A stretch of DNA of 22,912 nt. It comes from Zygnema cylindricum. Its lineage: Eukaryota; Streptophyta; Zygnematophyceae; Zygnematales; Zygnemataceae. Below are positions 1 to 9,061 of the stretch, in pieces (positions within the stretch are counted from its first letter, which is position 1; each line of letters begins with the position of its first letter). A program made the position numbers and the translations under genes. The stretch lies in assembly GCA_037447655.1 (NCBI GenBank), contig JBBHKE010000574.1:1-22912 (forward strand), in the 5' to 3' direction. The notes beneath the pieces are model-generated. The model saw only the letters and a program-made list of their open reading frames with translations. It was not told the DNA's origin and searched no databases.

Positions 1-55
1 TTGTTGCATTTATCAAAGGTAAAATATAAATTATTTTAATCCGATTTTTGTTTCA

Positions 56-1177
56 TTGTCGTCATCTTCATTGTGCGATCTAGGTGAGCTTGACAAAGAT
101 TTAGTGGAGAATATGGATGAGACCCATTTGATTTTAAACATGGACAATGGCAAAACATTAGGCTTCCGTGGCGATGAAGTCGTGAGGTATGCCGACGATG
201 CGGGTGGAGGCAAATCCATGACCTTGATGGTGCGTCTCACCGGAGGGGTGAATGCACGGATTGAATCATCTATGATTATTCTCACGAACCGTAATAGGAG
301 TTACCCAATTCGCAATCTCCCCGACGATATTCCAGGTATACATCCCCTTGTTTCGTTTTGTTTGTCCAGAATTTTTCGATTCTTCCCTCTCCCGTTCTTC
401 TCCCCTCATCATTTTCAATCCCCGTTTTTTTTTTTCCCTCCTTAATGTTATTTAGTTTAATGCCTTTTTTATTTTATCCATGTAACCAATAACAGGCGTG
501 TGCTATCGCATGGGTCAGAAGGGTTGGAATTACAAGAGAGTCTTCCCCCAATGGTTTGAGGACCGCAGGTCGTATCAAGCCGATCCCTATGGTCGACAAA
601 AAATAGTCTTCCTCGATAATTTTGGAGGACACAATATGTCCGATGAGCTTAACCGCGTTTGGTTGCAAAAAATACGATGTTACACTTCTTTCCACCGAGT
701 GCTACTCATTTGGTGCAACCGGCCGATTCTTTTGTAATATCAAAAATAAAAGAAGTTTGAAGTAGGAAGTGGGAAAAATGGAAGATGTTGGGGGTTAGGA
801 ATGAACAGTGGTCACAACCTTTTAACTGAGGTTGGTCCGGAAAGTTATTAGGGTCGAGGAAAAAGTATTTTATCGAGTTGGTAAGGGACTCTATTCGAGA
901 AGTCAACTCTAAGAAAGACAAGGATGGAATGGGATATGCAAGAAAAGCAATGATTCAGTGTGGGTTCTCATTGAAGGACGGGACATGGGAGGAGGGAATG
1001 CTTACACATCAATTGCAATGCATCATCAACAAACACCGAAACCATTTTGATGAGGAAGAAGTGCCACCTCCCTTACCAAAGACACGGGAATCCCTCGGAA
1101 ATTCTCATGACGTTGAGGTCAATACTCAAAAAGAAGAGTTTACGGACGAACAATTCACGGAAGGGGACAAATTTTAA
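56..1177 (+). pseudogene. pogo/Tigger-like DDE transposase, partial and broken
   Basis: This is the remains of a cut-and-paste transposase catalytic domain of the DDE_1 (pogo/Tigger-like) type. The first acidic site is seen in ENMDET (Asp codon 116-118) and the second in FLDNFGGHN (Asp 615-617). The third is in a QPADSF box (Asp 725-727), which resembles the family's usual 'QPLD' box. An intron (336-495) joins the first two parts in frame. A one- or two-base indel near 675 moves the HFFPPSATHLVQPADSF part into another frame, which stops at about 750. An open frame resumes at 878-1177 with a likely C-terminal region. No N-terminal DNA-binding region is visible; it would lie left of the window or is lost. 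The enzyme would have cut and joined element ends in the nucleus, but this copy cannot make it. Family assignment is by motif recognition; the pogo-like label is fairly sure, the subfamily is not. Confidence 0.72.
336..495 (+). other. intron in the transposase pseudogene
   Basis: The borders are CCAG|GTATAC and AATAACAG|GCGTG, with a pyrimidine-rich stretch (about 400-440) inside. Removing 160 bases joins the two frames in phase 1 and gives a continuous DDIPG-VCYRMGQKGW reading, typical of this transposase family. The frame agreement supports the intron; no transcript evidence is available. Confidence 0.6.
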
Positions 1178-1464
1178 GCCTTTGGAAATGCCTTTGTATT
1201 CCATTGCATTCTTTTATACTGGATTTTACAACGTAGAAGAGACATAGTTTTGTAGCTTTTGTTGCTTTGGCTTGTATTACCCGTTTTAAAAGTGATAATG
1301 GTGTTTGGATTTGGGGCGTACGAGGTACCAGACAATATAGTAGGGGTAGTACGTCGCATAATAGGTCTTTTATTGCAAGTTTTTAACTTACTTCACTGTG
1401 AAGTGGGTATGCCAATACGATATACAACACGAACCATTTATGACAAATGATATTCTTTTGGCAA
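1178..1464. other. gene-free flank between transposase remnant and element A
   Basis: This AT-rich sequence follows the transposase stop and has no supported coding capacity. It may be the 3' untranslated end or the terminal region of the pogo-like element, but no terminal inverted repeat partner is visible in the window. Confidence 0.5.
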
Positions 1465-1469
1465 TATAT
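1465..1469. repeat. target-site duplication of element A, left copy (TATAT)
   Basis: TATAT immediately precedes the TGTTGG start of the left LTR and is repeated at 14579-14583 immediately after the ACAACA end of the right LTR. Five bases is the usual duplication length for copia integrase. Confidence 0.85.
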
Positions 1470-2425
1470 TGTTGGTTTTTGAAAGCTTAAGTCTCAGCAA
1501 ATTTATAGGACGGCGGGAAAATAGATGTATAGTGACACACGTCGTAATTTGAAGCACAGTGAAAGTTCTAATGGTACCAACACCAGCATTGGAACACCGC
1601 AGCTGCAGTTATTTTTAATATAGTCCGTACGGACGAACGTAGCCTGCGACGCAACGTGACAACGCAACTACGGATATCTTGGTACCAGACAACGCAGTTG
1701 CTACGCAACAAGACAAACGCAGCTGCGGCTATTTTTGGTATGGGACAACGCAGCTGCTACCAAGTTGCAGATATTCGAATGTGATATGGAATTCGACTGC
1801 GGTGCGACGGTTGAACAGAATCGAGTCAACGGACGAGATTCACAGATGACTTCGTGACAGATGTTTTTAAAACAAATGAGTGGACATATCCGGACAAACG
1901 TAACTAGCCGGCGGCGAGTATTTGTACAACCACTTAGTACAGACTCTTAGTAATATTGATTGTACATTGGTAAATTAGTTTTAGCGTGATTAGGATTAAT
2001 TAGATCTCAGTGGTATTTTTGTGTTTTGTATTATATCTCTTAGGAACACCTGTGTCGGCGGTATAGCAATATGTAATTAGACAACTCAAAGTACATACTC
2101 ACTAAGAGTATAAGAGTTAGGACTTAGAATGTTTTTTGTATCCAAAATTCCAGACTGTGTAATCTGCAGACTGTTTTTGGGAAACTTATGAGTTGCTTAT
2201 CTTTGTGTATGTTTGATCAATTGTGCTCAAACTTTGGGAGTTGTCAGGCTTTGTGATACACTATACTGTGGTATAGTTTAAAGCAGTTTTGACCTTTGTG
2301 TCAACCTTATTGAGCTGTAAAAGGCAGTTGTCTGATAGGATTCTTGGTAAGCTCCTGTGGTGAATTATGTCTAATTCTACTACTACTGCTGATGATCCAC
2401 CTACTCCGGTGGTCGTAGAACAACA
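1470..2425 (+). repeat. 5' LTR of element A
   Basis: The LTR begins TGTTGG and ends ACAACA, giving the standard TG..CA ends with a 5-base inverted terminal repeat. The matching copy is 13588-14578. The U3 part (about 1600-1770) holds repeated CAGCTG-centred modules. The last 59 bases include an ATG (2367) that begins the gag frame. No clear TATA box was identified; a TATTATAT stretch lies near 2030. Confidence 0.92.
1600..1775 (+). promoter_or_regulatory. repeated CAGCTG modules in the U3 region of the A LTR
   Basis: CAGCTG occurs at 1610, 1720 and 1751, each within variants of a GACAACGCAGYTGCTAC-like module that is also spaced out at 1690-1700. The 3' LTR has the same arrangement at 13718, 13744 and 13864. 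Short repeated palindromic modules upstream of an LTR promoter often act as enhancer elements; that role is an inference here. Confidence 0.4.
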
Positions 2426-2438
2426 GATTATGGGCCTG
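2426..2438 (+). promoter_or_regulatory. primer-binding site of element A (degenerate)
   Basis: GATTATGGGCCT directly follows the LTR end. It is close to GGTTATGGGCCC, the internal initiator tRNA-Met (anticodon-arm) primer site used by copia-type elements, and to the better preserved site of element C. One substitution and one missing C are apparent. Confidence 0.65.
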
Positions 2439-2745
2439 TCATCAAGAATTTATATCTTCTTGGGGGAAAATACGCTTATTGGGTGGATATGGTGGAGACA
2501 CACTTCGAAAATGTTAACCTTTTAGATATTTTGGATGGCTCACTGAAGGAATTAGATCCGTCTTGGTCAAAGAAAAATTCGCAAGCTCGATCACTTTTAA
2601 AATTTTGTATATCAGAAGAATTGGCTTTGTCACGGATAAAAATGAAAAAGACGATCGATATCTAGAAATCTCTTAAGGCTGATTTTGAAAACGCTAATGT
2701 TCAGGAAAAACTATTTCTGGCTGGACAAATTTGGGACTAAAAATA

Positions 2746-3360
2746 CACTACACCGCGAATCGTTATTGGAGTAAATTACTCTAATTCGGTCGCTCGAAAT
2801 TTCGACTCTATCACATCAAATAGAGTAATCGATTCTAAATTTTTCATTATTTTAATTTTTGTGTGAGGATTAATTAGCGTAAAAAATTCTAATATAGGTC
2901 ATTTTTAAATAGTGTAGAGTACGGACGACATCTGACCGTGCAAAATTGTACTTTTATAAGTAAGATGGTACAAATAATGATTTAATACAATCGCGCTCGC
3001 ACGTGAAATCGCACTAAACAAAAAAATCAATCACATCGAAAAAAAGCCGTTCGCATAACTCTCGTCTGTCGACAACATCGTCGTCAGTGTGAACATTAAC
3101 TGACATTCAATGCGACAAATTTTATTAGCGTCATAATGACGTCAATACTATACTGGACTGACACATTTTGTACGTCTACGTAATTTAGTGTTCATAGTTA
3201 TCGCCGACATAACCCAATTTAGAATAACTAAATAAATTAGAGTAAACTTCATAGTTGAAAAAGCTTTATCACATAAATTAGCGTCAATTACTCTAATTGT
3301 TTTTTTTGGTTTTTTTACTCTAATTTTTTCATTACTCAAATTACGATTCGCGGTGTAGTG
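2746..3360. mobile_element. non-autonomous CACTA-like DNA element
   Basis: A 615-base insert in gag of element A has perfect 18-base terminal inverted repeats CACTACACCGCGAATCGT (2746-2763, 3343-3360). The CACTA start, and subterminal repeats of TTACTCTAATT/AATTAGAGTAA at both ends (around 2775, 2823, 3237, 3288, 3318), fit the En/Spm (CACTA) pattern. No coding capacity is seen, so it would need a transposase from elsewhere. No matching 3-base target duplication is visible (ATA left, GCA right), which leaves the superfamily call moderate. A related truncated copy lies at about 16772-17132. Confidence 0.75.
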
Positions 3361-4395
3361 GCACAATGGCAGAATATTGTAACAAATTTTGAATACTAAC
3401 AAATTCTCATGCTTGTGCAGGTGGATATTTTCCACAGTTTCTACAGGCTGCCTTGCTGATGAGAGGTCTTCCTACTAATATGAAAGCAGCGCCTAATTGG
3501 ATGAAACAAAAAGATAAAGCTAGTTGGACACTACAGTTAGGTATTAATTTGATATTTGAAGAGGAAGCGGATTCTAAAATTCTCAATGGTGAAAAACAAG
3601 TAGAGGCATTTAACACAGAATTTGAAAGCTCAGTTTAATCAACAAAGAAATCATTTTAATCACAATCAAAATCCATTTAGACAGTTTAATCAAAAAAGAA
3701 ATGGATAACCTTTCAATGATTGTTTTTATTGTAATGAAAAAGGTCATGGATATAAATTCTGTCCTAAGCTAAAGAAAGTTAATGAAACAGGTTTGTACAG
3801 GCTTGGATGGCAACAGAGCTAATTTCATCAAGGCTTCCCGGGATCATCACAACGAGGAAATGCACTCTTCTCGGCATCTTGTTCTCATCAGGACCAGTCT
3901 CTTTCACTCTCTGACAAAGAGGATGATGATCTATTTGTTATGGCGGCAGCAATGTGCAATTCTGTGTCCTCCATTGGACTACAGAATATAAGAAGCCTCT
4001 AGATAGTTTTTAACTAGCTCACTTTAAGCCACAGCCACTGCTCCCCAAGAATGCAAACTGGCAGTCTGATTGCACCCTTGTGCAGCATGGACTCTTTTGA
4101 GTCCGTAGCGAAAAGAATTATTGAAAACGGCCAACCAGCCAATAAGTTATGAGGCAGTAAAAATACCAATTTGTACAAACTCTCAAAGGGAGAGGTGACT
4201 GCCTACCAATATTATCTAAGTCTTGATTCCCTCAAATAACTTCTTGTTGTTTTTAAAAAGCTTTAGTCCTCTTTATGCCTCAGCTGTGAGAGAGAGCTGT
4301 TAAAGACTAAAGCTATTTTTAGTTGAGTTCGGTTCAGTATTTACCGAAATTAGTGTGACAGTGAAGTTGGGAGTTCACGATTCATTCACACTTGG

Positions 4396-4405
4396 GACAC
4401 GTGTC
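4396..4405. promoter_or_regulatory. GACACGTGTC palindrome in B LTR (shared LTR site)
   Basis: This perfect palindrome has equivalents in every LTR of the window: 19341-19350 (GACACGTGTC), 13652-13661 (GACACGCGTC, A), 1531-1540 region (GACACACGTC, A, one change), and 5096-5105 and 10322-10331 (GACGCGTGTC, C, the reverse complement of the A form). CACGTG-type cores bind bZIP or bHLH factors in many eukaryotes; function here is inferred. Confidence 0.45.
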
Positions 4406-4654
4406 GTCACTTAGGAGAATGCATGAGTATGTCCTACGTGGACGTACGAAAATTCGGCAGGACCACTGGACTTCGTGAAGTCAATTCTACGGTGCCAAAT
4501 CCTCTAATCGGACCGTTGACAGCCGCCAACAAATAGTGACGAGGCGTGACTAGATCATTATCACTTTACGTTGTTTGAACTTCGGTGTAAATATTTGTGA
4601 TAGAATGTTAGATGTACGGCTGGAATGCCTCCGTACAGCTTAGTGTAGTTTCGG

Positions 4655-4664
4655 TATATAAAAG
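4655..4664 (+). promoter_or_regulatory. TATA box of family B LTR, copy 1
   Basis: TATATAAAAG lies about 50 bases upstream of an ATG at 4702. The equivalent in copy 2 is TGTATAAAAG at 19555-19564. It is the best Pol II promoter-like signal in the window. Confidence 0.6.
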
Positions 4665-4701
4665 TAGGACTTAGTGAATTTGATTTTTAGGAACAAATGA
4701 T

Positions 4702-4998
4702 ATGAAAACTGTACACTCAGTTATATGTAATTTCAATTCTACATATCTCACAGATTTGTTAGCGGAATTGATTGAAATTTTTTCGTTTGTGTTGTTTTAT
4801 ATGTTATCTACAGGTGGCAAATTTCCAGGACGTTTAGAGCGTTTTTCTGAAAGTTATAGTCTGTCAAAGTTGCTGTTCAGCCATCGGTATTTGTGGAAGC
4901 TTCCTCTCTTGATTTGTTCTACGATGACTACTGCTGCATCTTCTTCATCTTCAGTGCCAGCAGTTGTCTCAGAACAACACTTCTATCTACTGAAGTAA
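4702..4998 (+). CDS. LTR-borne open frame of family B, copy 1 (98 codons)
   Basis: An open frame starts 37 bases after the TATA box and runs through the rest of the LTR. It includes a serine-rich MTTAASSSSSVPAVVSEQ segment that resembles the LTR-encoded start of family A gag (...TPVVVEQQ). In this copy it leaves the LTR at 4979 and reads a few codons of the C LTR. The same frame is open in copies 2 and 3 despite several differences between copies. It may be the N-terminus of gag for the full-length family B element, or a chance frame. No domain is recognised. Confidence 0.35.
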   Translation: MKTVHSVICNFNSTYLTDLLAELIEIFSFVLFYMLSTGGKFPGRLERFSESYSLSKLLFSHRYLWKLPLLICSTMTTAASSSSSVPAVVSEQHFYLLK

Positions 4999-5409
4999 GG
5001 ACCAATGAGATAACTGTACCGTACCAAAAAGTACTACTGCTAGTGTACCTTTTGTTCGGCCTATGTACGACAAGGCTATTAAGCGGACGCGTGTCCACGT
5101 TTCACTCGTATGTACGTTCCTCGGAATTCCCGCGACCAAATATTATCTCTCCACGTGGCTCTAGGTCATGCCACGTCACAAAACGCAAAAGTGACCTTTT
5201 CGGGATCTCGACGAAGACGTATGCGGTTGGATGCGAACTGCCATTAAATATCGACCGTCGAAACAAATGTCAGATTCATTTGTTTCGTGCGGGATTCAAT
5301 CCGCACTGAATTTGACCCGTTCAATGATGTTACAATTACATTTCCGTTAATCGGATTAGGTGACGTAACACACATTAAATATTAATCACACCCTATATAC
5401 TCTAGCGAT

Positions 5410-5493
5410 CTTCTATGACAGAGTGATTAGAGCGGACGGCTACGCCACGCTCTACCGGTTGGGGGTTTGAGTCCTACTAGACTCAACCTTTTT
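5410..5493 (+). repeat. tRNA-like segment with Pol III boxes and T-run in the C LTR (left)
   Basis: The A box TGATTAGAGCGG (5424-5435) and B box GGTTTGAGTCC (5464-5474) are spaced like an internal Pol III promoter. TTTTT follows at 5489-5493. The cloverleaf stems do not pair well, so this is not a functional tRNA; it looks SINE-like or tRNA-derived. It runs on the strand opposite to element C's genes. The other LTR has the same segment, so it was part of the LTR before integration. Confidence 0.55.
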
Positions 5494-5495
5494 GT

Positions 5496-5520
5496 AGAGA
5501 GTGACTTAACGTCACTCTCT
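5496..5520. repeat. perfect 10-bp hairpin in the C LTR (left)
   Basis: The arms AGAGAGTGAC and GTCACTCTCT surround TTAAC, just after the tRNA-like segment. The right LTR has the same hairpin slightly shorter at 10721-10741. Confidence 0.7.
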
Positions 5521-5689
5521 AATCTTGTATATAGAGTGGAGGCAGCCATGGCTCTATCACTCTCTCTCTCCTTCAGTGACTACAACAAATATGGGGGTAA
5601 GAGAGAAGAGATGAAGGCAAGCTGCTTGCATGTTTCTTTTTCGCTAATATATTAAGACCTATATAATACAAAAACTATTTATTTCAACA

Positions 5690-5698
5690 CTCCCCTTA
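5690..5698 (-). promoter_or_regulatory. polypurine tract of element C
   Basis: On the minus strand TAAGGGGAG lies directly against the TGTTGA start of the 3' LTR. This is where plus-strand DNA synthesis would be primed. The same AGGGGAG sequence sits at the same place in element A (13581-13587). Confidence 0.85.
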
Positions 5699-5702
5699 TT
5701 TT

Positions 5703-6350
5703 CTAGTCTAATTTTAATTTTTCTTTCAACCTGCATTTTTCCCGACAATATTTTAATTTAGGAGAGGGCACACGTTTGGTCATCATTTCAGCCACCATTC
5801 CTTCATCAGGTCTATACAAAAGATTTAAAAATTTATTTTCAACTTTTTCTCTTACGAAGCTTAATCTTATGTCCATATGTTTTGCTTTAAAATGGTGTTT
5901 TGGATTGGCTGCAATTGCAATTGCAGCTTGATTATCACAAAAGACTTCATGCACTCCCTGTTTCATATATCCCACTTCTTGCAGCAATGATTTCACCCAC
6001 ATTAGTTCTTTTACAACAGAAAAAGATGCCATATACTCAGCCTCCATAGTAGACCGAGCAACCACCTTTTGTTGCTTACTGCTCCAATAGCAAGCACCTT
6101 TCCCCACATACAAAATATATCCAGAAGTGCATCTTCTCATAGGTGCATCTCCATAACTGGCATCACTCGAAGTGGTGATATCAGTGTGCTCCCCTCCCAA
6201 ATGCAACCATAATTCTCTGGTTCCAACAAGATATCTCATGACTCTCTTGGCTGCCTCCCAATCTCTTTTTCTAGGATCGTTAAGACTCCGAATGAGGACT
6301 CTTGCAGCTGCTGCTATGTCCGGCCTTGTACAGTTCATAAAGTAGATCAA
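5703..6350 (-). pseudogene. RNase H domain of element C pol
   Basis: This is a long intact open stretch (215 codons) encoding the end of RT and the RNase H domain, which degrades RNA in the RNA-DNA hybrid during reverse transcription. It opens with MNCTRPDIAAAARVL, a copia RT-RNase H hallmark. It then shows SSDASYGD, the ARSTMEAEYMA segment and FCDNQAAIAIA, which contain the acidic metal-binding positions. NPKHHFKAKHMDIRLSFVRE matches the conserved tail. It ends just before the polypurine tract. It is the best preserved coding part in the window, but it is cut off from the rest of pol by an upstream stop near 6370, so the whole gene is dead. Confidence 0.88.
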
Positions 6351-6368
6351 ACTTCCTACGACCTGTCT

Positions 6369-7250
6369 TTAAGGAATAGACTTCATAAACTCTCTCTCCT
6401 CTGGACTCATTTGATCATCTAATATCATCACTCCTCCTTCTACACTCCCGTCACTTACTTTCTTCAAGTCCATGGGAGTGGTACAACTGTTAGCTTTCTC
6501 CATTTGAAGTTTCTCAAGCATATTTCCTATTGCTTCTTTCTGAGTGAGTCTTATGATCCTCTTCCCTCTATCTCTTTCCATTTGAATTCCCAAAATTTAT
6601 CTTGCCTCTCATAAATCTTTCATGTTAAATCTGCTTCTAAGATTCACATGAATTGCAATAAAGACCACACCATTCTCATCTTCAAACATATAGATAGAAT
6701 GGTCAGAGCTGGTTCTGATATATCCTAAACCAGTAAGAAACTCATCTAGTTTCTTATTCCACTGTCGGGGAGCCTGCTTAAGTCCATATAAGGACTTTAT
6801 GAGCCTGCAGACTTTATCTCTTCCCCATTCTCCACAAACCCCTCCGGTTGCCTCATGAAGATTTCTTCCTCTAACTCGCCATTGAGGAATGCGGTCTTAA
6901 TATCCATCTGATGTATTTCGATGTTTTCTACTGCTGCTAGACTGAGGAGAATCCTTACTGATGGGAATCGAACAACTTGGGCAAATGTCCCCCCATAGTC
7001 AATCCCCTCTTTTTGGGTGAACACCTTTGCCACCAAACGAACCTTATATCTTTCGATGGTATTATCAGGGTTTAGTTTTAGTTTAAAGACCCACTTACAC
7101 CCAGTAGGTTTTATGTTAGGAGGGCAATCTGCTAGTTTTCAAGTGTTTGCTTCCATGATGGAAGCCATCTCATCATTTATGGCCCTGATCCATCTGTCAT
7201 TCTCTGGTACGTTTACTGCCTCTAAGTATGACTGAGGCTCATCAGGATGT
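6369..7250 (-). pseudogene. reverse transcriptase domain of element C, active-site box deleted
   Basis: Copia RT remnants read in more than one frame. They start with VNVPENDRWIRAINDEM (about 7140-7220), then CKWVFKLKLNPDNTIERYK (about 7040-7100) and MDIKTAFLNGELEEEIFM (about 6850-6910). Stops and shifts follow between 6800 and 6650, then LGIQMERDRGKRIIRLTQKE (about 6540-6595). Near 6650 the sequence passes directly from FIAIHV to NLRSRF. In element A this interval contains YVDDL and about 15 more residues, so roughly 55-60 bases carrying the catalytic Asp-Asp have been lost. Without them no polymerase activity is possible. Confidence 0.85.
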
Positions 7251-7435
7251 GATAACTTAGTTACCTTAGGAGCGGCCTGTTTCTCTTGCAGCCTTTTGCT
7301 GCTCCTTCTCCCCCCTTCAACTTCTAAAGCTGAATAGAGGGAAGTCTCAATTTTCTCCTTAGTGTCTCATTAGCTCCCCTATCCATAGAAGATGGTTCTG
7401 GTTCCTCCTCTTCTGTCTCCTCGAGGTCCATGGGA

Positions 7436-8518
7436 CTATGTGGGGTATCTTGTATCTTGGATCTCTCTTGAATCTGCAATCACGGTCTCACTCATGTCCT
7501 TTTCGAGAAAAACAGAGTTCTCCTCACTCTCGGACTCAAATATGATTCTTATCCTTTTGGTATAATTGAAGGGGTCAATTGACTTTCCTTCATCCATGAC
7601 AGTTAGGTGTTTGACCATAATGATATCTTGCTTTGCTAAGTCATAGACGCTGTATCCCTTAACATCCTCATCATATCCCACAAAATATCCAGGTTATCCC
7701 TTAGAATCAAGTTTCCCGTTTTTCTTATCCATATCTAGACTCTAAACTTGGCCGCCAAACACTTTAAGGTGAGAGATATATAGTTTCCTTCCAACCCATC
7801 TTTCATAAGGTGTCATACCTTTGACTGCTGATGTAAGGACTCTATTTTTAATGTAGTTGGCACAGTTCATGGCTTCTGGCCAAAATCTCTTTCCTATTTT
7901 CTCGTCAGCCAACATACTGCATACACTATCTCCTAGTGTTCGGTTTAGCCTCTCAATTACCCGATTTTGTTCCGTATTATGTGGTACAGATTTCTGGTGT
8001 TGAACACCCTCATCTCTTAAGAAATCCTCAAACTAGTTAGAGATATACTCTCCCCCATTATCACTCCTTATTCTCTTAATGGGGGTTCTATGCAACTTCT
8101 CACTCTAGGCTTTGTATTCTTTAAAGTAAGTTGGTGTTTCTAACTTTGTTTTTAGAAAATAAACTCTAGAGTACCTAGACCAATCATTAGTGATTGCCAA
8201 CATATATCTTTTCCCTCCAACTGAGGGTACCCTTGCAAGTCCCCAGATATCTGTGTGGATTAAATCTAGTACCTTTTCAACCCTATATGTGGCGGCTTTA
8301 GGAAAAGGAAGTATATGAGCTTTTCCTTGTGCACAACCACTACAATCATCCACCATTTTATTATCACTGAACTGAATCCCTTCTAATACACCAAACTTCT
8401 TCATCTCCCTCAACCTATCAAAATGCACATGCCCCAACGGCTTATGCCAAATCATCAAGTTTGGGACACCAACATAGTAAGCATTCTTCTTTTCATTACT
8501 CAGGTTAAGCCTAAACAT
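7436..8518 (-). pseudogene. integrase of element C, broken
   Basis: The GAG-pre-integrase and integrase core are recognisable. The zinc-binding HHCC part is WHKPLGH...CSGC (about 8320-8450). The core first Asp is in LIHTDIWGL (about 8245), the second in RSDNGGEY (about 8050), and Glu is in ERLNRT (about 7950). The first two Asp and the Glu are therefore still visible. Stops interrupt: TAG at 8105-8107 stands where element A has Trp (YKAW), and more follow at about 8030 and 7695. The tail GYDEDVKGYSVYDLAKQDI (7610-7681) is the usual copia region after integrase. The enzyme would insert element DNA in the nucleus. Confidence 0.85.
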
Positions 8519-8668
8519 TCATTGGCTACCTTTATCAGCAGTGAAGTAAACTTCATCCCCATACTTGGGTGTAAACACTCCCTTTCTAGTGAAAGTATCA
8601 AACTTTTTGTCATCTAGCACAGATGTAGAAACAAGATTTTTACTCAGGGGAGGAATATAAAGCACATC

Positions 8669-8998
8669 TTAGAAAGTGAGAATAAAAGTCTTACCCCCCA
8701 CTAAAACTTTCAGGTCAACTGATCCCACTAGATCTGTAGTAACAACTCTCCCATCCCCATACTCTATTTCTACAGTAGGGATTTTCCTTAGCTTATTGAA
8801 GAGGTCCTTGTCACGACACATATGCATGGATGGACCTGAGTCGATGATCCATCCTCCCTGTGGAGCTTCCCGAATTGCTCCAAGGGCACACTTTTGTCTC
8901 CGAGGGATTTCCTTCTCCTCCAGACTCTCGTCAAGAAGAAGCTCCCCATCCTCCTCAGAGGACTCGTCCTCGGTGTCTCCTATCACCTTTGTGACCAA
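8669..8998 (-). pseudogene. protease region of element C
   Basis: An acidic linker (DTEDESSEEDGELLLDESL) leads into WIIDSGPSMHMCRDKDLF. This corresponds to the copia aspartic protease, whose active site is normally D-S/T-G-A-S; here it is DSGPS. The frame continues through YGDGRVVTTDLVGSVDLKV to a stop near 8669. DVLYIPPLSKNLVSTS follows beyond it (about 8610-8665), the expected junction with integrase. The protease would cleave the Gag-Pol precursor. It is separated from gag by a frame change near 9000-9060. Confidence 0.8.
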
Positions 8999-9061
8999 AA
9001 GTGCCTTTTTTTTCCCTCCGGAAGAACCCTCTTATTGGTTCTCTTGGAGCCTCGGCTTCGC

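Larger units (their letters stand above)
2367..3954 (+). pseudogene. gag of element A, broken
   Basis: Gag is the capsid-like protein that packages retrotransposon RNA in cytoplasmic particles. The frame starts at ATG 2367 inside the LTR (MSNSTTTADD...), then runs across the LTR end and primer site. A one-base loss near the primer site moves the next part (YAYWVDMVETHFENVNLLD, about 2470-2540) into another frame. Stops follow at 2663 and 2738. The CACTA-like insert 2746-3360 splits the gene. The second half continues with MRGLPTNMKAAPNWMKQK (from about 3459), stops near 3636, and shows a perfect CX2CX4HX4C zinc knuckle at 3721-3762 (CFYCNEKGHGYKFC). The acidic DDDLFVMAAAM segment ending at 3954 is cut by the family C insertion. 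Its continuation is at 10913. Confidence 0.82.
4240..4984 (+). mobile_element. solo LTR, family B, copy 1, with CTTCT target duplication
   Basis: The LTR runs TGTTGT (4245) to ACAACA (4979). CTTCT precedes it (4240-4244) and follows it (4980-4984). The uninterrupted site is visible in the other C LTR at about 10213-10222 (AATAACTTCTATCTAC), which proves insertion. With no internal region, this is the product of LTR-LTR recombination. It resembles the A LTR at its start (TGTTG-TTTTT-AAAG), in the GACACGYGTCGTCACTT module, and at its GAACAACA end. Confidence 0.93.
3955..5689 (-). repeat. 3' LTR of element C, split by a family B solo LTR
   Basis: Read on the minus strand it starts TGTTGAAATAAAT (at 5689) and ends AATTGCA (at 3955). 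It aligns throughout with 9966-10912 once 4245-4984 is removed. It keeps about 36 bases near 4190-4225 and about 13 bases near 5487-5499 that the other LTR lacks. It carries a plus-strand tRNA-like segment and a perfect hairpin (see separate entries). Confidence 0.9.

Noticed and set aside
4893-5309. 138-codon plus-strand frame
   Set aside because: It spans the junction between the B solo LTR and the C LTR, in a frame other than the one shared by B copies. It is a by-product of insertion.
5410-5493. A genuine tRNA gene (also 10645-10722)
   Set aside because: A and B boxes are present, but acceptor, anticodon and T stems do not pair properly, and the segment is part of an LTR in both copies.
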